A stretch of 64,000 nucleotides of DNA from CAXQZM01 sp965229645 (GTDB lineage Bacteria; Pseudomonadota; Alphaproteobacteria; UBA7985). The notes under the pieces are model-generated. The model did no database searches. It worked only from the letters and a program-made list of their open reading frames with translations, and was not told the origin of the DNA. The position numbers and the translations under genes are program-made. Every line of letters starts with the position of its first letter. Position 1 is the stretch's first letter. This document shows positions 25,020 to 33,698 of this stretch, piece after piece. The DNA lies in contig OZ245893.1 in assembly GCA_965229645.1 (NCBI GenBank), positions 3,162,001 through 3,226,000 of the forward strand, in the 5' to 3' direction.

Positions 25020-26632
25020 GACCGACAGCCCATATGGATACTTTTGCCCGTGACAACCTGCCCGCGCAGAACAGCTGGCCTGATTTCCGCATGTCGGGGT
25101 TTGACTATCCCGACCGTCTGAATGCCGGTGTCGAATTAACCGATGGTATGGTTGCCAAGGGCTTTGGCGACCTGACCGCTCTGATCGGCAACGGGCGGCA
25201 ACGCACGTACAAGGAGTTGACCGATTGGACCAACCGACTGGCGCACGCCTTGGTCGACGATCTGGGCGTGCGGCCTGGAAACCGCGTGCTGATCCGCTCA
25301 GCTAACAATCCCGCCATGGTTGCGTGCTGGCTCGCCGCCACCAAGGCAGGCGCCGTGGTGGTCAACACAATGCCGATGTTGCGTGCGGGGGAGTTGCAAA
25401 CCTATGTCGAATTGGCCGAGATCAGCCACGCACTGTGCGACTCGCGGCTGATCGAAGAGATGCGGCTATGCGCCAACGCGTGCCCGGCCCTAAGGGTGGT
25501 GGCCTTCGACGGCACTTCGAACCACGACGCCGAGCTTGACCATTTGGCGCTGGAAAAACCGGTCCGCTTCGACGCCGTTCCGACAGGGCGCGACGATGTG
25601 GCGCTTTTGGGCTTTACCTCTGGGTCCACTGGTGTGCCGAAGGCAACCATGCATTTCCACCGAGATCTGTTGATGATCGCCGACGGGTACGCGCGTGAGG
25701 TCTTGGGCGTCGTGCCCGAGGATGTCTTTGTCGGCTCGCCGCCGTTGGCCTTTACCTTTGGTCTCGGGGGATTGGCGATTTTCCCGCTCAGGTTCGGGGC
25801 GACCGCGACCCTTTTAGAGGAGGCGACGCCGCAAAATATGATCCAGATCATCGAGAAATACAAAGCAACCGTTTCCTTTACCGCCCCTACCGCGTATCGT
25901 CTTATGCTCAGCGCGATGGACGAAGGTGCCGATCTGTCCAGCCTGCGCGCGGCTGTTTCCGCTGGCGAGACCTTGCCTGCACCCGTCTATGAGGACTGGA
26001 TCGCAAAAACGGGCAAACCCATGTTGGACGGCATCGGCGCGACCGAGTTGCTGCACATTTTCATTTCCAACCGATTTGACGATCATCGGCCTGGATGCAC
26101 GGGTAAGCCCGTGACGGGTTATGAAGCCAAGATTCTTGGCGCCGACGGCAGCGACGCCCCCGTGGGCGAGGTTGGCCGATTGGCGGTGCGCGGCCCGACG
26201 GGGTGTCGGTATCTGCGCGGCGACCGACAAACGACTTACGTCCAGGACGGTTGGAATATTACGGGCGACAGTTTCCGCTGTGACCAGGATGGCTATTTCT
26301 ATTTCGTGGCGCGCAACGACGACATGATTGTATCTTCAGGGTACAATATTGCAGGGCCAGAGGTCGAAGCGGCGCTTTTGCGTCACGAGGCCGTTCGCGA
26401 ATGCGCGGTCATTGGCGTACCAGACGAGGCGCGCGGGACTATCGTGCAGGCGCACATCGTCCTTTCGGAAGGGTTTGCGCCGTCGGATCAACTGATCCAA
26501 ACTCTCCAGAACCATGTGAAGGCAACGATTGCCCCGTTTAAGTACCCGCGTTCAGTGCTGTTCAAAGACGCCTTGCCCAAGACGCAAACTGGGAAAATTC
26601 AACGGTTCCGATTGAAAGAGCAGGCTCAATAA
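25013..26632 (+). CDS. 2-aminobenzoate/benzoate-type CoA ligase (AMP-forming)
   Basis: Activates the aromatic acid to its CoA thioester with ATP. 539 residues with the A3 loop TSGSTGVPKATMHFH, A5 GIGATELLHIF, A7 NITGDSF and the A10 lysine in PKTQTGKIQRF. The aromatic-acid pocket region (SPPLAFTFGLGG) resembles benzoate/2-aminobenzoate-CoA ligases. The ATG at 25013 overlaps the dehydrogenase stop by 7 bp and follows GGGAG; an ATG at 25034 is the alternative. Together with the monooxygenase/reductase this points to anthranilate as substrate. Confidence 0.88.
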   Translation: MLGPTAHMDTFARDNLPAQNSWPDFRMSGFDYPDRLNAGVELTDGMVAKGFGDLTALIGNGRQRTYKELTDWTNRLAHALVDDLGVRPGNRVLIRSANNPAMVACWLAATKAGAVVVNTMPMLRAGELQTYVELAEISHALCDSRLIEEMRLCANACPALRVVAFDGTSNHDAELDHLALEKPVRFDAVPTGRDDVALLGFTSGSTGVPKATMHFHRDLLMIADGYAREVLGVVPEDVFVGSPPLAFTFGLGGLAIFPLRFGATATLLEEATPQNMIQIIEKYKATVSFTAPTAYRLMLSAMDEGADLSSLRAAVSAGETLPAPVYEDWIAKTGKPMLDGIGATELLHIFISNRFDDHRPGCTGKPVTGYEAKILGADGSDAPVGEVGRLAVRGPTGCRYLRGDRQTTYVQDGWNITGDSFRCDQDGYFYFVARNDDMIVSSGYNIAGPEVEAALLRHEAVRECAVIGVPDEARGTIVQAHIVLSEGFAPSDQLIQTLQNHVKATIAPFKYPRSVLFKDALPKTQTGKIQRFRLKEQAQ

Positions 26633-27045
26633 TGAGTTTTGAACTTACCCAGAAGGTCCTGTTCAAGCACTGTGACCCAGCTGGAATTGTATTTTACCCG
26701 CGCATTTTTGAAATGATCAACGATTGTGTCGAGTGCTTCTTTCATGACGTTTTGGCTTGGCCGTTCGAGGAACTTCACCGTGATTCAGGCGTGCCAACAG
26801 CCCAGATCAGCACGCGCTTTTCCGCCCCAAGTCGTCATGGCGATCAGTTAAGGTTGCGTTTGACGGTCTCAGGCGTTGGTCGCAGATCCCTGACCTACCG
26901 CCTGACCGCGCACTGCGACGACGAGCTTCGCTTCGAAACCGAGGCGACACTCGTTCATATCGACACGACAGGACGTGCTGCACCTTGGCCCGAACCCATG
27001 GCGCAAAAACTGCAAGACTTGAAGGAGCCTAAAGATGCCCCATGA
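26632..27045 (+). CDS. 4-hydroxybenzoyl-CoA thioesterase family protein
   Basis: A 137-residue hot-dog thioesterase with the classic HCDPAGIVFYPRIFEM motif, whose Asp is the catalytic residue of Pseudomonas 4-hydroxybenzoyl-CoA thioesterase. The ligase stop and this ATG overlap (TAATG). A probable role is to release CoA from dead-end aromatic thioesters of the pathway. Confidence 0.88.
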   Translation: MSFELTQKVLFKHCDPAGIVFYPRIFEMINDCVECFFHDVLAWPFEELHRDSGVPTAQISTRFSAPSRHGDQLRLRLTVSGVGRRSLTYRLTAHCDDELRFETEATLVHIDTTGRAAPWPEPMAQKLQDLKEPKDAP

Positions 27046-27427
27046 TCGAATCCACCCCGTCGGCTGGCTCCCAGCCCGAGGATATGCCAACGGCGTGTTG
27101 GCCAAGGATGGAACGCTCTACATGGGCGGTCAAATCGGCTGGAACGAGAACAAGGAGCTTGTTAGTGCCGACTTCGTTGGCCAGATGCGCCAGGCGCTAA
27201 GGAACATTCGCACGATCGTGGAAACAGCCGGCGGCAGCGTCGAAGATGTGACACGTCTAACCTGGTTCGTGACCGACAAGGCCGAGTACCTTGAGGCACA
27301 GCACCAGGTGGGGCAGGCCTATCGCGACGTGTTTGGCAAGCATTTTCCCGCTATGTCCTTGGTCGTGGTCTCTGCGCTTGTCGAAGATGAGGCCAAAGTC
27401 GAAATCGAAGCCACGGCGCAGTTGTGA
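27035..27427 (+). CDS. Rid-family (YjgF/YER057c) protein lacking the deaminase arginine
   Basis: A 130-residue trimeric Rid-fold protein. RidA enamine/imine deaminases have a conserved Arg in PARSxV; here the position reads FPAMSLVVVSAL, with Met in place of Arg, so the classical 2-aminoacrylate reaction is not expected. In this island the enamine of the 2-amino-cyclohexene carboxyl-CoA intermediate would be a fitting substrate or ligand. It overlaps the thioesterase gene by 11 bp; its TGA stop is the left flank of R1 copy F. Confidence 0.85.
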   Translation: MPHDRIHPVGWLPARGYANGVLAKDGTLYMGGQIGWNENKELVSADFVGQMRQALRNIRTIVETAGGSVEDVTRLTWFVTDKAEYLEAQHQVGQAYRDVFGKHFPAMSLVVVSALVEDEAKVEIEATAQL

Positions 27428-27674
27428 TACCAGCGGCGGTTGAAAATGACTCTTATGTTCGCTGGTATAAGGGCCGCGACTGCGGCCCCCGTAGCGGCCC
27501 CGAGATCAGCTAAGAAAGCGCCTCGGGGTATAAGCGAAGGCCCCGTCCTGCGGTCGGGCTGAGCGAGCATAGCGAGCGAGTAGAGACCGCAACCCAAAAA
27601 CGCCGAAACGCGAAGCGTTTCTGCCGTGAGACACAAAACGGCCAAAAAAGTGTCAACTTTTTTCGCCGTTGGTA
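27428..27674 (+). mobile_element. R1 element copy F
   Basis: 247 bp, TACCAGCGGC...GCCGTTGGTA, flanked by TGA (the rid stop, 27425-27427) and TGA (27675-27677). It includes the longer GCGGTC...GACCGC module. It sits between the convergent rid and monooxygenase/reductase genes, where its final hairpin would serve both strands as terminator. Confidence 0.9.
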
Positions 27675-27752
27675 TGATACCTGGGTAGGTGGTTTCCATC
27701 GCCCGAAGGGCGCACCCGCAGTCGTGACGTATGGTCCCAGTGGTTGGATGCG

Positions 27753-30101
27753 TCAAACTTTGGTGTGGCGTCCAGGCGCGGCTTTGCGCTGAAGGTCAAG
27801 CGTCTTTTCGCGACTCTTCTTAGCCTCGCGGAAGGCTTGCATTGCTCCGCTTTCGTATTGCTTGGGCCAGGATTTTTTGTTCAGCGCGCCGTACCATGCC
27901 GCCGCTTGGTTGGTAAAAAACGGGTTCCACATGTGCGGCCGCCCAAGGGCGACCAGATCGGCGCGGCGCGTGTGCAGGATAGTGTTGACCTGCGCGGCCT
28001 CGGTAATCGCGCCCACAGCCATCGTGGCAATTTTTGGCACGTTTCGGACCGCTTCGGCCAGGTGAGTTTGGAACATGCGGCCATAGATCGGCTGCTGGTC
28101 TGGGACGGTCTGTCCGGCAGATACGTCAATCAGATCGCAACCGGCGTCGTGAAATGCCTCGGCAATAGCGATGAGGTCGGCCTCGGTCAGTCCGCCTTGT
28201 TTCCAATCGGTGCCCGACACGCGAACCGCCATGGGGCGTTCAGCAGGCCAGACGGCGCGCATCCCTGCAAAGACATCAAGTGGGTAGCGCAGGCGGTTTT
28301 CCAGGCTTCCGCCATACTCGTCGCGGCGCACGTTGGTCAGCGGCGACAGGAATGACGCCAGCAGATAGCCATGCGCGCAGTGCAGCTCGATCATGTCGAA
28401 GCCCGCGCGCGCCGCTCGTTCGGCGCCTTGCAGGAAATCGGCCTTGATCCGTTCCATGCCCGCGCGATCCAGTTCCTTTGGCACCTGGCTCAATCCCTCG
28501 AACCACGGGATCGGCGAGGCGGACACCAGCGGCCAGTTGGCCGCTTCCTCCAGAATCGGTGTGTCGATTTCTTCCCAGCCTAGCTGGGTCGATCCCTTGC
28601 GGCCAGCATGTCCGATTTGCATTGCCACCTTGGCCGCAGATGTCGCATGGATCATATCCACGATACTTTTCCACGCGGCTTCCTGTTCATCGTTCCAGAT
28701 CCCAGGGCAGCCTTCACTAATGCGCGCATCAGCCGAAGGGCAGGTCATTTCGCTATAAATCAGTCCCGCACCGCCATGGGCGTGGCCGACATAGTGCACC
28801 TTGTGCCAGTCGTTCGGCACACCGTCACCGTCACAGCTATATTGGGCCATGGGGGACATGACGACGCGGTTTTCCAGCACCATGTCCCGCAGCTTGTACT
28901 TCGCGAACATGGGGGTCGGCCGCGACTTACGAAGGTCCTCGCCAGTGTTGGCGAGGTGGCGTGCATACCACGCGTCATCCACCTTACGGACGAACTCTGG
29001 GTCGCGGACGATCAGGTTGTCATAGGTGATCGACTTGGCACGGCACATGACCACCATGGCGAACTCATAGGGTTCCATATCCCAAGACCTGCCCATATGT
29101 TCGAACCAGGATAGCGACACATCGGCGTTGTGCTGGGTGATTTGGCAAGGGGTTCGGCGGGCATCGTCGTAGGCCCGAAACGCCGCTTCTATGTCGTGTT
29201 CGCCATGCGTCACGAGGGCATCCGACAGGGCGATGGCGCATTCCATCGCAAGTTTGGTGCCCGAGCCGATGGAAAAATGCGCGCTCGCCTTAGCATCGCC
29301 CAGAATGACGATCTTGTCGACAAACCAGTTTTCGCAGAACACGCGCGGGAAGTTGCGCCAGTTTGATCGATTCAAGAGCAGCGGGTGGCCGTCGAGTTCT
29401 TGGGCAAAAATCGCTTCCAGCTTCGCCTTTGAACCCTCTTCGTCGAAGTCCTCGAACCCGTGACCTGCCCAAGTCGCCTCATCCATCTCGAAGACCCAGG
29501 TAGAGTGATCTTTTTCGTATTGATAGCAATGGGCTACCATGGGCCCGTGCTCGGTGTCGCGGAAGAAGTAGTTGAACTCCCCCATGGGGCGCGTGGATCC
29601 CATCCAGCAGAACTTGTTGCTGCGCCACGTGGTCGTAGGTTGAAAGCCTTCTTTGTTGGCCTCTCGAATGGCGGAATTCACACCGTCGCTTGCGACGATA
29701 AGGTCGGAATCGCCAAACTGATCGCGAACGTTCTCAGCGTCGATTTCGACGCCAAAAGTCAATTTAACCCCCAATTCTGCGCAACGTTCCTGTAGAATTG
29801 TTAGCAAGGTTTGGCGCGAGGTACCGCAAAACCCGTTGCCAGCACAGCGCATCTCTTCGCCCTTGAAGTGCACCGCCACGTCGTCCCAATAGGCGAATTT
29901 ATCGCGGATCTTTTCAAACACGCGCGTATCTCGGCTAAAAAATTCATCGAGCGTTTCGTCGGAAAATACCACCCCGAAGCCGAACGTATCATCGGCCTGA
30001 TTGCGTTCGAAAACCTCAATTTCCCAATCTGGGCGGGCTTTTTTGGTCAAAAGTGCCGTGTATAGCCCGCCTGGGCCACCGCCAATCACGCTGATCTTCA
30101 T
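27753..30101 (-). CDS. 2-aminobenzoyl-CoA (anthraniloyl-CoA) monooxygenase/reductase
   Basis: A 782-residue flavoprotein fusion. The N-terminal half is a class A FAD monooxygenase (VIGGGPGGLYTALLTKK, then DGVNSAI, then GDAKASAHFSIGSG); the C-terminal half (from about 400) is an Old-Yellow-Enzyme FMN barrel (VVMSPMAQYS, QIGHAGRKGS, ELHCAHGYLLASFLSP, ALGRPHMWNP). This domain order and length fit the Azoarcus evansii enzyme that hydroxylates and then reduces the ring of 2-aminobenzoyl-CoA. Similar proteins are sometimes labelled salicylyl-CoA 5-hydroxylase/oxidoreductase. It is transcribed towards the forward operon; a candidate MarR site lies 54 bp upstream. Confidence 0.93.
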   Translation of the reverse strand: MKISVIGGGPGGLYTALLTKKARPDWEIEVFERNQADDTFGFGVVFSDETLDEFFSRDTRVFEKIRDKFAYWDDVAVHFKGEEMRCAGNGFCGTSRQTLLTILQERCAELGVKLTFGVEIDAENVRDQFGDSDLIVASDGVNSAIREANKEGFQPTTTWRSNKFCWMGSTRPMGEFNYFFRDTEHGPMVAHCYQYEKDHSTWVFEMDEATWAGHGFEDFDEEGSKAKLEAIFAQELDGHPLLLNRSNWRNFPRVFCENWFVDKIVILGDAKASAHFSIGSGTKLAMECAIALSDALVTHGEHDIEAAFRAYDDARRTPCQITQHNADVSLSWFEHMGRSWDMEPYEFAMVVMCRAKSITYDNLIVRDPEFVRKVDDAWYARHLANTGEDLRKSRPTPMFAKYKLRDMVLENRVVMSPMAQYSCDGDGVPNDWHKVHYVGHAHGGAGLIYSEMTCPSADARISEGCPGIWNDEQEAAWKSIVDMIHATSAAKVAMQIGHAGRKGSTQLGWEEIDTPILEEAANWPLVSASPIPWFEGLSQVPKELDRAGMERIKADFLQGAERAARAGFDMIELHCAHGYLLASFLSPLTNVRRDEYGGSLENRLRYPLDVFAGMRAVWPAERPMAVRVSGTDWKQGGLTEADLIAIAEAFHDAGCDLIDVSAGQTVPDQQPIYGRMFQTHLAEAVRNVPKIATMAVGAITEAAQVNTILHTRRADLVALGRPHMWNPFFTNQAAAWYGALNKKSWPKQYESGAMQAFREAKKSREKTLDLQRKAAPGRHTKV

Positions 30102-30154
30102 TTTCCTCTCCTGGAAGGGACTCGTATCCCTATGGGCAATAGCACATAAGGCGC

Positions 30155-30173
30155 ATTAGTTTAAGTATAAAAT
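30155..30173. promoter_or_regulatory. Candidate MarR operator upstream of the monooxygenase/reductase
   Basis: Read on the minus strand: ATTTTATACTTAAACTAAT. Thirteen of the first fourteen bases match the palindrome at 21645-21665. The site lies 54 bp before the start codon of the monooxygenase/reductase gene, where it would overlap or abut the promoter. The Liv genes next door run in the same direction and end upstream of it. Confidence 0.5.
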
Positions 30174-30248
30174 AACTGCAAGGCAGAAGCACGGACCGCA
30201 GCATCGCCATAAATAAGATCGCCAGTCTTATCGGCCTCAATCCAAACC

Positions 30249-30944
30249 TCAGGGTGCAAAATCCAAGTATTGTGCGCGGACGTCGGCGCTTAGCTGCGCC
30301 ATGGGTCCCGACCATAAGTTCGCGCCGCGGGCAAGAATAAGGGCTTGATCGGCAACTTGGCGCAGGTCTCTGAGCGACTTATCGACCAGCAAGATCGCAA
30401 GCTGCCCTTCGGACTTTAGGTTGGCGAGGGCGGTCCAAATTTCTTGGCGAATGAGCGGGGCCAAGCCTTCGGTTGCCTCATCGAGGATCAGGAGTTTGGG
30501 ATTGGTCATGAGCGCACGACCAATGGCGAGCATCTGCTGTTCGCCGCCCGACAGGGTGCTGGCGGTTTGGGTGCGCCGTTCGGCCAATCGGGGGAACAGG
30601 GCGGCGACGCGCGCAAAACCCCAGGGTCCCGGGCGGGCGGCGACGCGCAAATTTTGTTCAACGGTCAAATTCTGAAAGCAGCGCCGGCCTTCCGGAACCA
30701 ACCCGATGCCCAGGCGAGCGGCGCGATGGCAGGGCAGCGCGGCCAGATCGTGTCCGTCAAAGTACAAGCGACCGCCGTGGAACGGCAACAAGCGGCAGAT
30801 GGCCCGTATGGTTGTCGACTTACCGACGCCGTTGGGCCCCAACAGGACCGTGACTTCGCCGCGCGCCACAGTCAAAGTGACGTCAAAAAGGGCCTGCGCC
30901 GATCCGTAGGCCGCGCTCAAGCGTTCGACCCTCAAGAGGCTCAT
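30249..30944 (-). CDS. livF: ABC transporter ATPase, LivF family
   Basis: A 231-residue ATPase: Walker A LGPNGVGKST, signature LSGGEQQMLAIGRAL, Walker B LLILDEATEGLAP (the EGLAP D-loop is typical of LivF). Last gene of a five-gene BP-livH-livM-livG-livF set whose members overlap. The position beside the anthranilate genes suggests import of an aromatic acid rather than leucine, as for other Liv-type aromatic importers; this is inferred. Confidence 0.9.
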   Translation of the reverse strand: MSLLRVERLSAAYGSAQALFDVTLTVARGEVTVLLGPNGVGKSTTIRAICRLLPFHGGRLYFDGHDLAALPCHRAARLGIGLVPEGRRCFQNLTVEQNLRVAARPGPWGFARVAALFPRLAERRTQTASTLSGGEQQMLAIGRALMTNPKLLILDEATEGLAPLIRQEIWTALANLKSEGQLAILLVDKSLRDLRQVADQALILARGANLWSGPMAQLSADVRAQYLDFAP

Positions 30945-31702
30945 GCTGGCAACGCGTCCTCTTCTTCGCCCAAATAGACCCGTTTGACCTCGGCGCTGGT
31001 TCGGATTTGATCGACTGGACCCGTCATGAGGAGGGCGCCCTCGACAAGAACGCTGATGCGATCGGCGAGGGCAAAGACCGCGGCCATATCGTGCTCAACC
31101 AGTAAGATGGGCGCCTCGGTTTTCAGGGCGGTAAGCAAGGCCGTCATTTCCTCGGTGCCCTCGTTCCCCAGGCCCGCCATGGGCTCGTCGAGCAAAAAGG
31201 CCTTGGGCCGCAGGGCGAGAACCATGGCAAGTTCCAGCCGCCGCCGTTCCCCATGGGACAAGTGCGCCGCAGGCAGGTCCAATCGATCCCCCAGCGATAC
31301 GCGCTCAGCGTGGACCGCCACTTCTTCGTAGAGTGTCGATGGTCGCGTCGCGGGCGCGAACAGGCGGAACGCGCGGCCTTCACGCCCGTGCAGTGCCAGC
31401 AAAATGTTGTCCCGCACGCTGTAGGTGGGAACCAGGGCCGATACCTGAAAACTGCGCCCCAGGCCCAGGCGCGCGCGTTGCTGGGTGGTGAGGGTACTTA
31501 CGTCTTGTCCGTCGAGCTCAATCGTCCCTGTATCGGGTAGAAGGTCGCCAGCGATCTGGGAAATCAGGGTGGACTTGCCCGCGCCGTTGGGGCCGATCAA
31601 GGCATGGATTTCGCCGCGGTTTAGGGTCAGACAAATCCTCTCGCTGGCCTGAACAGCCCCGAAACGCTTGCTGAGGTTGTGCACACGCAAAACCGGCGTC
31701 AT
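30941..31702 (-). CDS. livG: ABC transporter ATPase, LivG family
   Basis: A 253-residue ATPase: Walker A GPNGAGKSTL, signature LSHGERRRLELAMVLA (the SHGE form is typical of LivG), Walker B AFLLDEPMAGL, switch HDMAAV. The ATG at 31702 overlaps the livM stop (ATGA), and its own stop overlaps livF. A longer upstream frame would read into livM and is rejected. Confidence 0.9.
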   Translation of the reverse strand: MTPVLRVHNLSKRFGAVQASERICLTLNRGEIHALIGPNGAGKSTLISQIAGDLLPDTGTIELDGQDVSTLTTQQRARLGLGRSFQVSALVPTYSVRDNILLALHGREGRAFRLFAPATRPSTLYEEVAVHAERVSLGDRLDLPAAHLSHGERRRLELAMVLALRPKAFLLDEPMAGLGNEGTEEMTALLTALKTEAPILLVEHDMAAVFALADRISVLVEGALLMTGPVDQIRTSAEVKRVYLGEEEDALPA

Positions 31703-32679
31703 GGCCGCCGCCGCATGCCACAAATCGCCCCTGTGATTCCGCCTTTGGCAAACAGAACGATCAGGAGGAGCAGGAGGCCTAAGTATAGTTGCCAATAGTC
31801 GCTGGCCCCGCCCAACATCTCTTCAAGTGCGACAAAGACGATCGCGCCGACCACGGGACCGATGAGGCGGGCGACGCCGCCCAAAATCACAAAGATCATG
31901 ATTTCCCCCGAAACGGTCCAGGAGAACATGGCGGGGCTCACGTAGCGATTTAGGTCCGCGAATAGGGCCCCCGCGAGCGCGGCGATCATGCCCGAGACCA
32001 CAAAGGCCGTCAGTTTGATCCGCTGCGGGGACAGGCCGACGGTCTCAACCCGCTCGGGCGCATGGGGAATGGCGTTGAGGGCCAGGCCGAAGGCCGAGGC
32101 ATTGAGGCGTTGAACCAGCACGAGAACACCGCTCAACACCCCAAAGGCCAACATAAAAAAAGGCAGGGGGGCGAGCGTATTGACGCCAGGAAACGTGCCG
32201 CGCACATAGATCGGAATGCCGTCTTCCCCGCCGTAGGCGGGCCAGGAAACCGCAAAGTAGTAGAACATCTGGCCGAAGGCCAAGGTGATCATGATGAAGT
32301 AGGCCCCACGGGTGCGCAGGCACAGGGCCCCGATGCCCAAGGCCGCAACGCCGCCAAGCAGGATCGCCAGCGGCCAGGTGATGACCATGGACTGCGTGCC
32401 GCCGATCTCGATCCACCCTGCAAAAAGGGGGCTGTAGGTCTGGGCATGGCTGGCCAGAATACCGACCACATAGCCCCCTAAGCCAAAGTAGGCGGCATGG
32501 CCAAAGCTGATCATGCCGCCGTTGCCGAGCGCCAAGTTCAGGCCGACCCCCGCGATAGCAAAGATGGTCGCGCGTGTTGCCAAGGTTACCCAATAGACTT
32601 CGCCGAGCCCTTGGCCGAGCAAGGCAAAGCCGAGCAACCCTGCCCATACGGCCCAGGTAAAGGGGCGCTCGGCACTCAT
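31699..32679 (-). CDS. livM: ABC transporter permease, LivM family
   Basis: A 326-residue permease with about nine hydrophobic segments. NLALGNGGMISFGHAAYFG is the family motif near the N-terminus and TRGAYFIMITLAFGQMFYYF the central one; GGVARLIGPVVGA lies near the C-terminus. The ATG at 32679 overlaps the livH stop by 4 bp. Confidence 0.88.
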   Translation of the reverse strand: MSAERPFTWAVWAGLLGFALLGQGLGEVYWVTLATRATIFAIAGVGLNLALGNGGMISFGHAAYFGLGGYVVGILASHAQTYSPLFAGWIEIGGTQSMVITWPLAILLGGVAALGIGALCLRTRGAYFIMITLAFGQMFYYFAVSWPAYGGEDGIPIYVRGTFPGVNTLAPLPFFMLAFGVLSGVLVLVQRLNASAFGLALNAIPHAPERVETVGLSPQRIKLTAFVVSGMIAALAGALFADLNRYVSPAMFSWTVSGEIMIFVILGGVARLIGPVVGAIVFVALEEMLGGASDYWQLYLGLLLLLIVLFAKGGITGAICGMRRRP

Positions 32680-33584
32680 GCCGCCGCGCCCATAAGTCCC
32701 TGGGGGCGGAAGATCAGGATCAGGGCCATGAGGATGTAAATGAGCATGGAGGACAAGATGATCCCCGCATCGGCGGTGCCGACGAGGGCCTGGGACGCCA
32801 TGGGGAGGAGGAAGCTGCCCAGGGTCTGGACGACACCGACCAAGATGGCCCCATAGAGCGCGCCCTGAATCGACCCAATACCGCCGATGACGACAACAAC
32901 GAAGGCGGTGATCAGGACAGGTTCCCCCATCCCAACCTCGACCGAGGTCAAGGTCCCGACCAAAGCACCCGCGAGCCCTGCCAGGGCCGCGCCTAGGGCG
33001 AACACCAGCGTGTAGAGCAAGGAAATGTTGACCCCAAGGGCGGAGATCATTTCCCGATCCGCCGCGCCTGCCTGGATTTGCAGGCCCAGGCGGGTTCGCG
33101 CAATCAGGGCATGGAGCCCAGCCGCGACCCCCACGCCAACCGCAATCAGAACAAGGCGGAAGAAGGGGTATTCGATCCCAAACGGCAGCGAAACGGGTCC
33201 TGCCAAGGCGTCGGGGATGTCCAAATAGAGGGGAAAGGACCCGAATAGCCAGCGGGTTGCCTCGGAAAAAATCAAAATCAGGGCGAAGGTCGCCAGGACT
33301 TGGTCCAGATGGTCGCGCGCGTACAGCCGCCGTATGACCAACCATTCGATCAAGATGCCCGCAAAGGCCGCTGCAACCAGGCTCGCCACCAGCCCGAGCG
33401 CGTAGGAGCCCGTGTGCGCCGCGACACCCGCGGCGGCGAACGCTCCGACCATAAACAAGGACCCATGGGCCAAGTTGATAAGGCCCATGACGCCGAAAAT
33501 CAGAGTCAGGCCCGCCGCCATCAAAAACAACATGACGCCGAACTGGAGGCCGTTCAAAACCTGTTCGATCAGCAAGGTAGCCAT
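32676..33584 (-). CDS. livH: ABC transporter permease, LivH family
   Basis: A 302-residue permease: MATLLIEQVLNGLQFGVML at the N-terminus, GLINLAHGSLFMVGAF family motif, EWLVIRRLYARDHLDQVLAT loop, and VVVVIGGIGSIQGALYGAIL near the C-terminus. It is the first membrane component after the binding protein, with a 114-bp gap between them. Confidence 0.9.
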   Translation of the reverse strand: MATLLIEQVLNGLQFGVMLFLMAAGLTLIFGVMGLINLAHGSLFMVGAFAAAGVAAHTGSYALGLVASLVAAAFAGILIEWLVIRRLYARDHLDQVLATFALILIFSEATRWLFGSFPLYLDIPDALAGPVSLPFGIEYPFFRLVLIAVGVGVAAGLHALIARTRLGLQIQAGAADREMISALGVNISLLYTLVFALGAALAGLAGALVGTLTSVEVGMGEPVLITAFVVVVIGGIGSIQGALYGAILVGVVQTLGSFLLPMASQALVGTADAGIILSSMLIYILMALILIFRPQGLMGAAA

Positions 33585-33698
33585 GGATCGAACAGGTCAG
33601 CCTAAAGCGGAGTCCAAGTCGAATCGACCCCACGGGCCATCGGCGCCAGAACAGGGCTTAAGGCGATTCACCCCGATTCAATGCAAGTGCGAAGGACC

